Origin: Saprolegnia diclina VS20
Lineage: Eukaryota > Oomycota > Saprolegniomycetes > Saprolegniales > Saprolegniaceae
DNA length: 64,000 bases
Direction of reading: 5' to 3'
Assembly: GCF_000281045.1 (NCBI RefSeq)
Contig: NW_008246082.1
Coordinates: 567,593 to 631,592, forward strand
Under the pieces are notes generated by a model. The model was not told the DNA's origin. It ran no database searches and worked only from the letters and a program-made list of their open reading frames with translations. Shown here in pieces: positions 22,001 through 31,272 of the stretch (position 1 is the stretch's first letter; every line of letters starts with the position of its first letter). Position numbers and translations under genes: made by a program.

Positions 22001-22198
22001 CCGGTGCTGCCCCGCCGCCAACGCACGCCTCCGTCCGTCCCACGCGGTGGCCCCGTGCTCGGCCTCGAGCTGGCCTCGCCGTCGGCGCGCCTTGGCCCCA
22101 ACCGCATCGAGCTGCTCAAGAAGAAGCAGCGTGTGCTGAGTGCCCACCTCCAGTCGGCGCCGCTCAAAGATAGCTCGTGGCACGCCCCCGATACGTAG
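19087..22198 (+). CDS. Unknown 908-aa protein with conserved N-terminal region and low-complexity middle
   Basis: Nine exons (19087-19266, 19318-19392, 19444-19638, 19685-19763, 19812-19916, 19969-21313, 21360-21795, 21843-21926, 21971-22198) sum to 908 aa. Residues about 60-220 look folded: DALALRYSLRKDRRIDDVV, EGYMAFYVSVAKYL, then SEWDNDRKGQDTMSYALFF followed by ESLFQLVDVW and DYIGFLEHIALNIFLP. This D/W/FF-type segment recurs, as far as I remember, in several oomycete proteins of unknown role. The middle (about 240-680) is Ala/Ser/His/Gly-rich and probably disordered. The C-terminus has ordered strands (FIGVSVTQRHGVYDATPLKL) and ends in a basic helix. Exon 6 begins after an inferred 52-bp intron; a 31-bp intron at 19917-19947 is an alternative. 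No function assigned. Confidence 0.55.
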
Positions 22199-22225
22199 TC
22201 ATCTTAATGCATTACATTATGATGC

Positions 22226-23124
22226 TCACAAGGCGCCTTCTTGGGTCACGTACGCCTCGATAATCGCGTGGTCTGCGATGCGCGGGATGTTCTCTAGAGC
22301 GCGTGTGAGCGTCATGACGCCATCGACGAGCTACTACTCGTATACTCGATCGTGTCGTAGTTGTCAAAGATGTCGTTCGTGAGCACAACAACGTCCTTCT
22401 TAGAGAGGACGGGGTCGCCAAAGTAGGACGCGACCGTCGAAATCGTCGTCAAGAGGAAGCGAAAGCCCTTGGCGTTGATCTCGCTACTTGGATCGGTATA
22501 CGAGCCAAATGGAGTCTGTTGAGTGTACCCGGTGCTGTCTTCGTCGTACATTTCGAATGCCACTACATCGCACTAGGATAAGAACCTCGGAAGCCGCCGG
22601 ACAGTCTACGCGCTATCTTGGACAAGAGATTGCCTAGGATCCACTGACTTGGACGATCGCGACGTGCGCAGTCGCACCTTTGACGAGCGGCGCGACGCCG
22701 ACGAGGAACTCGTGGTAGTTGATGACGTCGTCGCCTGTCTTGTCGAGCATCGTAAACAGGCGGTCGAGGATCGCGCGGTCCGACTCCTACGCGTCCAAGG
22801 GCAGCGTCGTAGAAGAGCAAAGCTCACTAGTACAAAGAAGTTGACGTGGTCGAGGCCCGCGTTAAAGTCGGCGCGCGTTAAATTGGGCTCGACGCGGTCC
22901 TTCCTGGCCGCGTACGTGGAGAGCGGGACCAGTTTCTTGGTCTTGGGGCTCTTGGCCAAAACTGCATTTTCAAAGCACGTGCGGAGCTCGAGGAGGTCGT
23001 CGCGGTCGACTAAGCATAGCGACATCGTTACGAGGAGCGAGACAGGACGCAGCGTACACTGCGTGATGTGGGAGACGGCGGCGATCGAGAGCCGATTCGC
23101 CTGCTTGGAGAGGTCGTGGCCCAT
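22226..23124 (-). CDS. EF-hand calcium-binding protein
   Basis: Five exons (22834-23124, 22678-22786, 22610-22633, 22338-22562, 22226-22293) give 238 aa, including one 24-bp micro-exon. The start is MGHDLSKQANR (23124). One EF-hand-like loop reads DKTGDDVINYHE, after a LFTMLDK helix; the next is FEMYDEDSTGYTQQ. A third possible loop (DNYDTIEYTK) is degenerate. The overall size and spacing resemble the calaxin/EFCAB1 and calcineurin-B-like group of calcium sensors, but I cannot place it in one family. Splicing through the micro-exon restores the helix KIALAFEMYDED that precedes the second loop, which is good support for the model. It is divergently transcribed from the PLD gene, only 52 bp away. 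Confidence 0.7.
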
Positions 23125-23176
23125 CGCGACGCTTCGGTGGTGTAACGCAGATTGCAGTTGAAAAACCACATTTGCT
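23125..23176. promoter_or_regulatory. 52-bp bidirectional promoter
   Basis: The start codons of the EF-hand gene (minus) and the PLD gene (plus) are separated by only 52 bp, so both core promoters and 5' UTRs must share or overlap this spacer. No CCGGAT element is visible in it. Confidence 0.5.
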
Positions 23177-26100
23177 ATGTCGTCGATGGACGCGGACGGA
23201 GCGGTTTGCCACGAGGCCCAGCATCCCGTCCATGGTCCCGAGACCAAGCCGGCGCGGGCGTCGCGCCCGTGGTGGCTCTTTGGGTCGGCGCCCGCGGCCC
23301 GCGAGTGGGACCCGACGCTCGACGTGTTCAACAGCGCACCCAGCATCGCGATCAAGGGCGCCCGCGTCGAGGACGACTGGCCCGTCAAGACGATCGAGTT
23401 TGACGTGCAGGTCTGCCTCTGTCATTGTACAAGTTGTCTGATATGTAGTCTAGTTGGTCTACAAGGACACGACGTGGGAGACGTCGATCTCCAAGAGCAA
23501 CATCTACCGCATCTGGTTTTACATCAAGAGCCACGGCCTCATGAGCGCGATGGCCAACGTCGGGTCGCCCGAGTCGCCGCCGCCAACGTCGCCGCGCCCA
23601 ATCTCGCCCAAGCCACCGGCGTCGCCGTCGAAAGCCAACTCGGGCATGTTTGACATGCCGCAGCTCCGGTACTTCTTCTTTGCGACGCACGAGCGCTCGA
23701 CGCGCGATGAGATGCTGCGGCTGATCGAAGCCTACCTCAACACGGCGTTCGCGATTCCCAAGGTGCGCGCGTCGGCGTACGTGCTCTCGCTCTTCCAGAT
23801 CAGCGCCGGCACGTTCGATGCGGACGGCCGCGTCACGTCGCAGCGCGAGGGCTGGCTCAAGGTCAAGACTTGGCTCAAGGGCAACCAAGGTACATGAGAT
23901 TCCCTTGGCCTCGCCACACGACCGATTTCAGAGAACGTGCGCGTCTACCGCGGCGCCGTGGCGTGCGACAACTGCTGCTTCAACTGCCTCTGCGTGTGCA
24001 AGAAGGTGGCGTACCAGACGACGCACTGGAAGTGGGTCGCGCTCAAGCCGTGCTGCCTCGCGATCTACGCCTCGAACCGCGTACGTCCAGCAGCATTTCT
24101 GTCTCTGCACAATCGTTCTTGCAGGACAAGGCGCCCAAGGAAGTGCTGCTCTTCGACGCCAAATTCAAGGTCGAGCGCGGCGTGCGGTTTGTCGGGTCGC
24201 ACAAGGCGCTCGTGATCTCGAATGCGTCGTTCGTGCTGCACGTCGAGGCGCGGCACCGCGACGACGCGCTCAAGTGGGCGAATGCGATTCGCCGCACGAT
24301 GGAGGCGAGCGAGTGGTCCCAGAACCACCGCGACGAGTCGTTCGCGATCCCGCGCCCCATGAAGTCGTCTCGCGCGCAGTGGTATCATCTACGATCTTGA
24401 CTTCTTGTCATATGTCGTCTCATGTCGATGACCGAGTAGGTACGTCGACGGCCACGACGCGTACGCGGCGATCTACGATGGCCTTTTGCGTGCGACCAAG
24501 GAGATCTTTATCGCGGGGTGGTGGATCTGCCCCAACACGTACCTCAAGCGGCCGTCGACGGCGTTTCCGGACGCGCGCCTCGACCTTGTCCTGAAGCGCA
24601 AAGCCGACGAAGGCGTCCAGGTCGACGATTGCGATTGGGATGAAGAGAGAGGGATTGTCTAATGGGCTGTAGATTTACGTGCTCATGTACAAGGAAGTCA
24701 GCGTCGCGTTGACGCTCGACAGCATGTACTCGAAGAAGACGCTGCGGAGTCTGCACCACACCAACATCCGCGTCTTGCGCGACCCGGACTTTATCATGAA
24801 GCAGTGGGGCATGTGGTCGCACCATGAGAAAATCGTGTGCATCGACCAGCGCGTCGCGTTTGTCGGCGGCCTCGACCTCTGCTTTGGCCGCTACGATACG
24901 CCTGAGCATGCCCTCTTTGACGACGCGGGCGCGACGTTCCCGGGTATGACATGATCATGGATTCTGGGCGGGACGTAAATTTGTGCAGGCAAGGACTACA
25001 GCAACCCGCGCATCAAGGACTTTGTGCAGGTGAACGAGCCGAACGTCGACCTCATGGACCGCCACGCGCACCCACGCATGCCGTGGCACGACTGCCACTG
25101 CCAGTAGATGCCATTGCGTTTCTTATTGCCTCCGACTAAGATAGATTTGTAGGCTTGTCGGAGACCCGGCGCGGGACATAGGCCGTCACTTTATCCAGCG
25201 CTGGAACTTTTCGGTGAGCACGCGCGTCAAAGGCCACAAGTTTGAGCACATTTTGCCGCAAACGGCGCCGCCACCGCCGCCACCAAGCACCGCGCACCCG
25301 ACGCCTCCGCGCCGCCTGCTCAACCGAGGCTTTAGCCGGCTTGTCGACGTGACGGATGAGGACATTGAAGCCGACAACAGTCATGCAGCGCCCGTCATCG
25401 CATCGGTCCTCGAGGACGCATCGTCGATCGACGTAGCGTCGCCTGGGTCGGACGAAGCCGGCATCCCTTGTGCGGTCCAAGTCGTCCGGAGCATCTCGCT
25501 CTGGTCGGGGGGCTGTCCCACAGAGAAGAGCATCCAGAATGCATACATCCGCCTCATTACGTCGGCGACGAGCTTCATATACATCGAGGTTTGGTTGCTC
25601 TCTACTAACTATTGCTCACAGCGAATCGGCGTAGAATCAGTTCTTTGTGTCGGGCATCGAAGGCGACACGCTCTGCCAGAACCGAATCGCGAATGCGCTC
25701 GTCGCCCGCATCTTGCGCGCGGCGGCCGCGAACGAGCCGTTCCGCGTCATGGTGGTGATGCCGCTTCTGCCTGCGTTTCAAGGCAAGCCCGAAGACAAGC
25801 AAGCGTACAGCTTGCGCGGTGTCATGCACTGGCAGGTAGCCATCGACGCTATAGTTTCTCGTATCGCCGACACAACGGCTTCTAGTATCGCAGCATTTGC
25901 CGCGGCGAAGGCTCGATCTACCGCCGGCTCAAGAAGGAGATTGACGATCCATTCGAGTACATTGCGTTCTACGGGCTGCGCACGCACGCGATCCAAGACG
26001 GGACGCCCGTGACGGAGGAAGTCTACGTGCACTCGAAAATCATGATTGTCGACGACCGCGCGTGCATCATTGGCAGGTAACACGCGCCGACTGCCCTCGG

Positions 26101-27078
26101 ATGACGACGGCTTTGCATAGCGCCAACATCAACGAGCGGAGCATGAACGGCGACCGCGACTCGGAGATCGCGGTCGTCATCGAAGACGCCGAATTCCTGC
26201 CGTCCGTGACGCTAGGTACATATATATCATCGATCCTGTGGTTTGTCACATTGCCGTTTCCCAACTTCAACCTGCGGACAGGCGCGGGCGCGTCCGTTGG
26301 GCGCTTTGGCCACTCGTTCCGCATGAAGCTCTTCGAAGAGCACTTTGGCGTCGCGCGCGGGTCGTCGCTCTACGAGCGGTACCGCGACCCCGTGCCTGCG
26401 GCCACGTGGTTTGCGTTCCAGGACCAAGCGATGAAGAACGCGCTGCACTACAAGTCGGTCTTTGGCTGCCTCCCCGCCGACGACGTCCGGTGCTTCTCCG
26501 ACATGGGCGTCAAATACGTACGTTTTGCCTCGAAGCAACGCCGCTAAGCATCGCGCAGGACCTTGACAAGAAGGAGCGCGTCGGGACGTTCCGCAAGGTG
26601 CCCGAGCTCCATGCGACGAGCCAGGACGCCGACGTCGTACGGTGCTATGCCGCAATGTGGCGTCTCGAGACACGCCTGTGTAGGACGCCGCCGAGCACGT
26701 GCGTCCGCCGACGCTTCCCGAAGAGGAGCCGACGACAGCGGTACGTGCGGCTTGGTCGTTGCAGCGACTGATGTTGGGTGCACGATATGGGTGTAGCCGC
26801 CAGCCGCGCCCTTTCACGCTGCGTCCACGTCGGGCATCCAAACGAGCGTCGCGCTCCCGGACGAGACGCTTCCGCGGTCCGTCTCGCACCGCGAGAAGGA
26901 GTCGAACGGCCAAGTGTTCACGTTTGCCATGACTGCGATGCGCTGCCACACGACCGTGAGCGTCCAGCGCCAGGCCGAGCTCGGCGGCGTGCGCGGGCAT
27001 ATCGTGTACTTTCCGCTGCGGTTCCTCGAGGCCGAAGACCTCGAGCCCAAGTATTACCCGGCCGAGCTCTTTCAGTAG
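23177..27078 (+). CDS. Phospholipase D, PX-PH type
   Basis: Fifteen exons from 23177 to 27078 (first 23177-23410, last 26797-27078) give 1072 aa with all phases consistent. After a short N-terminus comes a PX-like domain (IEFDVQLVYKDTTWETSI, then RDEMLRLIEAYLN), a PH domain (WVALKPCCLAIYASNR... RDDALKWANAIRR), then the PLD catalytic halves. HKD motif 1 is HHEKIVCIDQRVAFVGG (about 24820-24873) and HKD motif 2 is HSKIMIVDDRACIIGSANIN, spliced across the 26077-26120 intron. Both have the catalytic His, Lys and Asp. Other family marks are RHFIQRWNF and FGHSFRMKLFEEHFG. The enzyme hydrolyses phosphatidylcholine to phosphatidic acid at membranes, targeted by PX/PH phosphoinositide binding. PX-PH-PLD is the eukaryotic PLD1/2-like class, well represented in oomycetes. 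Confidence 0.92.
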
Positions 27079-27703
27079 ATGTCGAGTGAGTGCCGACTTG
27101 AAGTTGCTTATTCTTATTGCGCAATTGCAAGCATGTGCAATGGCGACGCAGAGATGTGGCAGGAGGGACGTCCTCGTCGTCCTTTCCTACGTCATCAAGA
27201 GGCGCGCCCCTCGTCTGCGTAATACATAATTGGTCCACCCCCACATTGGCGCGCGCAAGAAACCAAATGTGACGTCGGCGCGTCATCGCACGCGAATCTC
27301 GACAGGCTAGTCGCACGCCACCTTGCACCACGTGGCGATGCAGACGCACCTTTAGCCGCACGCCACGCACGAGGTGCAAACCGCATCTAGGGTATAAACG
27401 CTAGCAGACAAACGACAGGTATCGAGACGCGCACAAAGAGCCGCTCGTATCGCGCTCAAGAGGCCAGCGCATGCGGCCAAGTTGCGTCGGATTAATGTAT
27501 GACCAGAGCAGGATAACGGTTTTGCGTTAAACCCACTTTAACCGCTTGACCGAGCCCGCTCATTGGGCGACCGGGTGCTAAAAGGCGCCAGAAGACACTG
27601 GGCTTGTCTCTTATAACTACACTTGGTTTTTGTATGTGGACGACTGATCCCCGTAACAAGCCGTCGGGAACCCTAGTCGCGGCGGTTGTTCAACCATATT
27701 GGG

Positions 27704-27778
27704 CCAATCAAAAGCGACGTACCCGGAACATGGCAGCGTGTGATTGGCTGAAGACTTGAATTAGGATTTCAGCCAATC
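27704..27778. promoter_or_regulatory. Three CCAAT boxes in NAD-GDH promoter
   Basis: CCAATCA at 27704-27710, GATTGG at 27742-27747 (reverse CCAAT) and CCAATC at 27773-27778 are roughly evenly spaced, about 230-305 bp before the start codon. This is the usual arrangement for NF-Y type factors. Confidence 0.55.
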
Positions 27779-27887
27779 CGAAGGCGCGTTTAGAATGACT
27801 ACAACGGGGGCCTTTATATTTTTGTGCCCCGTCACGTGTCGTTTGACTTGGAATTTGTATGCGGAGGGGGCGCGGCATTATTTAATT

Positions 27888-27896
27888 ATATAAAAC
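27888..27896 (+). promoter_or_regulatory. TATA-like box of NAD-GDH
   Basis: TATATAAAA, in a short AT-rich island, lies about 115 bp upstream of the GDH start codon. It is a plausible TATA box. Confidence 0.45.
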
Positions 27897-28008
27897 AGCA
27901 CCGACGCGCGATCTTTGCGTTGCCTACGGTACTCCCACGCGAGGATAAGATTTTAGTTTTGAGATTCATTTTCGAATTGGCCTCCGCCTCCACCAGCACC
28001 TCAGCAGC

Positions 28009-31000
28009 ATGGACCTCCAGACGCGCCGCAGCACCTCGATGGAGCATGGCATCTACCGCTCCAAGGACGTCGAGGCGCAGATGACCCAAGTGCTGGCGAT
28101 CCTGTCCAAGGACACGCTCTTCAACGCGGCGTCGCTCCAGGCCGAGGTCGAGTGGTTCTACGGCCCGCTCGGCCTCCATGAGTTCTACTTCCTTGGCCAC
28201 TCGCCGGAGGTGATTGCGTCGCACATCAAGTCGCTCCTCGCGGCCAAGATCCTCACCAAGACGTCTGGCCAGGACCAAGAGTTCAAGCTCGTGCAGGAGA
28301 ACGCCAAGTCGGCCTTCTTTGCCACGCGCTCGAACGTGCAGGGTGACGAGACGCGCACGACGCGCACGATGAACTCGAACGAGGTCGCCAACCTCGAGCG
28401 CTTCATCGAGAAGGAGTACCTCAACTCGTCGACCGAGTGCATCGGCGACGGTGTCAAGACGGGCTACCAGCACCTCGAGCAGACGGAGGCCGCCAAGATC
28501 CGCCAGTACCGCCTCCAGTGCTACCGCTCGGCCGGTGTGCTTGATGCCAAGCTCGTGCCGTCGCACATGCGCCTCTACTTCCTCCAGGAACCCGACTTTG
28601 TCGTGCCCAACCCGGTCGAAGGCGAGACGGACATCAACAAGATCGCGGACAAGAGCTTCCTCGAGCGCTCGGGCCCCAACCTCAAGAAGGTCTACCAGGA
28701 AGTCCTCAAGACGGCCGCGAGCCAGATGACGCCGGCGTTCCACACCGAAGTGTGGCTCGAGCCCGACAACACCAAGATGGCGCGCCTCACGGTCTGCTTC
28801 AAGGCCGGCTCGACGCACAGCTACTTCTCGTCGCTCGCCGATGTCTACCGTGGCCACGGCCTCTTCTCGTCGCGCAAGTACGCCGAGTACTTCTCGAACG
28901 GCTACGTCGTGTACGGCTTTTACCTCCAGCAGCTCGAGTGCAACGCCAAGGGCTCCGGCACCTTTGAGGAGCGCGTCGCGGCCTGCTTGTCGGACGCGTC
29001 GCTCCACTACGTGCTCCCGCGCACGTCGCTCTCGCCGATGCTCCGCGACCACCTTTTGACGCCGCAGCAGATCTCGTACGCGTACGCCGCGTGGAAGTTC
29101 ACGTTCCACTTCCTCCAGCGTCTCCCGGAGGCGTACTCGGTCGTCTCGGACTCGCTCCGTGACCGCGACTCGGTCGCGTTCGCGCGCCTCGAGCAGCTCC
29201 GCTCGGCGATGAAGCAGAACACGTTCACGGAAGCCCAGATCCTCGACCACATCCTCGCGTCGCCGGCGCTCGTCAAGACCTTGTACGAAGAGTTCGAGGC
29301 GCTCCACTCGCCGTCGAGCAAGAACCGCAACCGCACGCGCGCCGATACGCTCTCGGCGCTGCGCAAGGCCGTCTCGTCCGAGCAGGCGCTCACGGTCTTC
29401 TCGCAGTTTGTGGCCTTCAACCACCACGTGCAGCACACCAACTTCTTCCGCAAGCAGAAGTCGGCGCTCGCGTTCCGCCTCGACGGCGAGTTCCTCCCGT
29501 CCACCGAGTACCGTGAGAAGCCGTTTGCGGTCATCTTTGTCATCGGCTCCGAGTTCCGCGGCTTCCACACGCGCTTCCTCGACATTGCGCGCGGCGGTAT
29601 CCGCATGATCCGCTCGTCGCACGCGCAGGTGTACCTCAACAACGTCTCGTCGTGCTTTGACGAAGGCTACGGCCTCGCCTCGACGCAGCAGCGCAAGAAC
29701 AAGGACATCCCGGAAGGCGGCTCGAAGGGCGTCGTGCTCCTCAACCTCGCGCACCAGGACAAGGCCGACCTCGCGTTCAAAAAGTACATTGACGCGCTCC
29801 TCGACATTATGCTCCCGGAGAACGACGGCATCGTGCGCGCCCAGGAAGACATTCTCTTCCTTGGGCCGGATGAGGGCACGGCCCACCTCATGGACTGGGC
29901 GTCGTCGTACGCCAAGTCGCGCGGCTACTCGTACTGGAAGGCCATCACGACGGGCAAGTCGCCGTCGCGCGGTGGTATTCCCCACGACGAGTACGGCATG
30001 ACGACGCACTCGGTGCGCCAGTTTGTCACGGGCATCCAAGCCAAGCTCAACCTCAAGGCGCCGGGAGCCAAGCGCCTCACCAAGGTGCAGACCGGCGGCC
30101 CGGACGGTGATCTCGGCTCGAACGAAATCTTGATGAGCGAGGGCGAAGACACGATCGCGGTCGTCGACGGCTCCGGTGTGCTCTACGACCCGAACGGTAT
30201 CAACCGCGCCGAGCTTGTCCGCCTCGCCAAGGCCCGGTCGCCGGTCGAGGGCTTCAACAAGGCGCTCCTCTCCAAGGACGGGTACCTTGTCCTTATCTCG
30301 CAGAACGACTTCAAGCTCCCGTCGGGCGAGGTCGTCGAGAACGGCACGCAGTTCCGCAACAACTTCCACAACCGGTCGGACGTGACGGCCGACTTCTTCG
30401 TCCCCTGCGGCGGTCGCCCGGCGGCGGTTAACCTCAGCAACGTGACCAACTTCATGTACCAAGCCGATGGCAAGACGCTCCGCTTCAAGTACATTGTCGA
30501 AGGCGCCAACCTCTTCTTCACGCAGGACGCGCGCCTCGTGCTCGAGAAGGCCGGTGTCGTCCTCTTCAAGGACGCGTCGGCCAACAAGGGCGGTGTCACC
30601 TCGTCGTCGCTTGAGGTCATGGCCGCGCTCTCGATGACTGACGCCGAGTTTGGCGAGCACATGGCCGTCCAGGCCGGCAAGCCCAAGCCCGCGTTCTACC
30701 AGGCGTACGTCGCCGAAGTCCAGACGCGCATCGACAACAACGCGACCAAGGAGTTCGAATGCCTCTGGCGCGAGCACCAGCGCACGCCGACGCCGTATGC
30801 GATTCTGACCAACTTGCTCTCGGAGCGCATCACGGACCTCAGCGTCACGATCCAGGACTCGTCGCTCTACGAACAAAAGGCGCTGCGCGACGTGATCCTC
30901 AAGGACGGCTTCCCCAAGACGCTCCAGGCCAAGATCGCGTACGACGAGCTCCTCAAGCGCCTCCCCGAGTCGTACCTCCGCGCGCTCTTTGCGTCGCAGC

Positions 31001-31083
31001 TTGCGAGCCGCTTCGTCTACTCGTGCGGCCTCAACTGCCCCGAGTTTGCCTTCTACGAGTTCGTCCAGACGCTCAACCACTAA
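28009..31083 (+). CDS. GDH2: NAD-specific glutamate dehydrogenase, large type
   Basis: Single exon, 1024 aa, from MDLQTRRSTSME to a C-terminus in NH. The central and C-terminal parts carry the GDH catalytic core: FLDIARGGIRMIRSS, KNKDIPEGGSKGVVLL (with the catalytic Lys of the GSKG motif), FLGPDEGTAHLMDWAS, RGGIPHDEYGMTTHSVR, and the nucleotide-binding half with KVQTGGPDGDLGSNEI. Length is near yeast Gdh2 (about 1090 aa). The enzyme converts glutamate to 2-oxoglutarate and ammonium with NAD, probably in mitochondria; no clear targeting peptide is seen. Codon use is very biased to C/G in third position, consistent with high expression, and this makes a stop-free 1096-codon frame on the opposite strand. 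Large NAD-GDH regulated by NADP and other ligands is a known oomycete trait. Confidence 0.96.
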   Translation: MDLQTRRSTSMEHGIYRSKDVEAQMTQVLAILSKDTLFNAASLQAEVEWFYGPLGLHEFYFLGHSPEVIASHIKSLLAAKILTKTSGQDQEFKLVQENAKSAFFATRSNVQGDETRTTRTMNSNEVANLERFIEKEYLNSSTECIGDGVKTGYQHLEQTEAAKIRQYRLQCYRSAGVLDAKLVPSHMRLYFLQEPDFVVPNPVEGETDINKIADKSFLERSGPNLKKVYQEVLKTAASQMTPAFHTEVWLEPDNTKMARLTVCFKAGSTHSYFSSLADVYRGHGLFSSRKYAEYFSNGYVVYGFYLQQLECNAKGSGTFEERVAACLSDASLHYVLPRTSLSPMLRDHLLTPQQISYAYAAWKFTFHFLQRLPEAYSVVSDSLRDRDSVAFARLEQLRSAMKQNTFTEAQILDHILASPALVKTLYEEFEALHSPSSKNRNRTRADTLSALRKAVSSEQALTVFSQFVAFNHHVQHTNFFRKQKSALAFRLDGEFLPSTEYREKPFAVIFVIGSEFRGFHTRFLDIARGGIRMIRSSHAQVYLNNVSSCFDEGYGLASTQQRKNKDIPEGGSKGVVLLNLAHQDKADLAFKKYIDALLDIMLPENDGIVRAQEDILFLGPDEGTAHLMDWASSYAKSRGYSYWKAITTGKSPSRGGIPHDEYGMTTHSVRQFVTGIQAKLNLKAPGAKRLTKVQTGGPDGDLGSNEILMSEGEDTIAVVDGSGVLYDPNGINRAELVRLAKARSPVEGFNKALLSKDGYLVLISQNDFKLPSGEVVENGTQFRNNFHNRSDVTADFFVPCGGRPAAVNLSNVTNFMYQADGKTLRFKYIVEGANLFFTQDARLVLEKAGVVLFKDASANKGGVTSSSLEVMAALSMTDAEFGEHMAVQAGKPKPAFYQAYVAEVQTRIDNNATKEFECLWREHQRTPTPYAILTNLLSERITDLSVTIQDSSLYEQKALRDVILKDGFPKTLQAKIAYDELLKRLPESYLRALFASQLASRFVYSCGLNCPEFAFYEFVQTLNH

Positions 31084-31272
31084 GTCTCCTTGCCGTAATT
31101 CATATGCTTCTTGTTTCGATCTCCGTCTCCACCGCGGAACCCTACACCTGGAAGACCCTACGTCTGTAGACCACAACGGCCTGTCTCGTGCAGCTGGTCG
31201 GCTTGGGTTGCTAGATCATTGGCGTCGGTAGCTCCACGCGCCGTCCTTGTAGCTACTGTATGAGGCTGCGAG

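Larger units (their letters stand above)
27079..28008. other. Intergenic, 930 bp, upstream of NAD-GDH
   Basis: No gene is supported. The 3' half carries three CCAAT boxes and a TATA-like element, and looks like a large, strong promoter. No tRNA cloverleaf was found by eye. Confidence 0.6.

Noticed and set aside
27886-31176. 1096-codon minus-strand open frame opposite NAD-GDH
   Set aside because: Arg/Glu/Val/Leu-rich low-complexity translation, fully antisense to a conserved enzyme; explained by codon bias of the sense gene.
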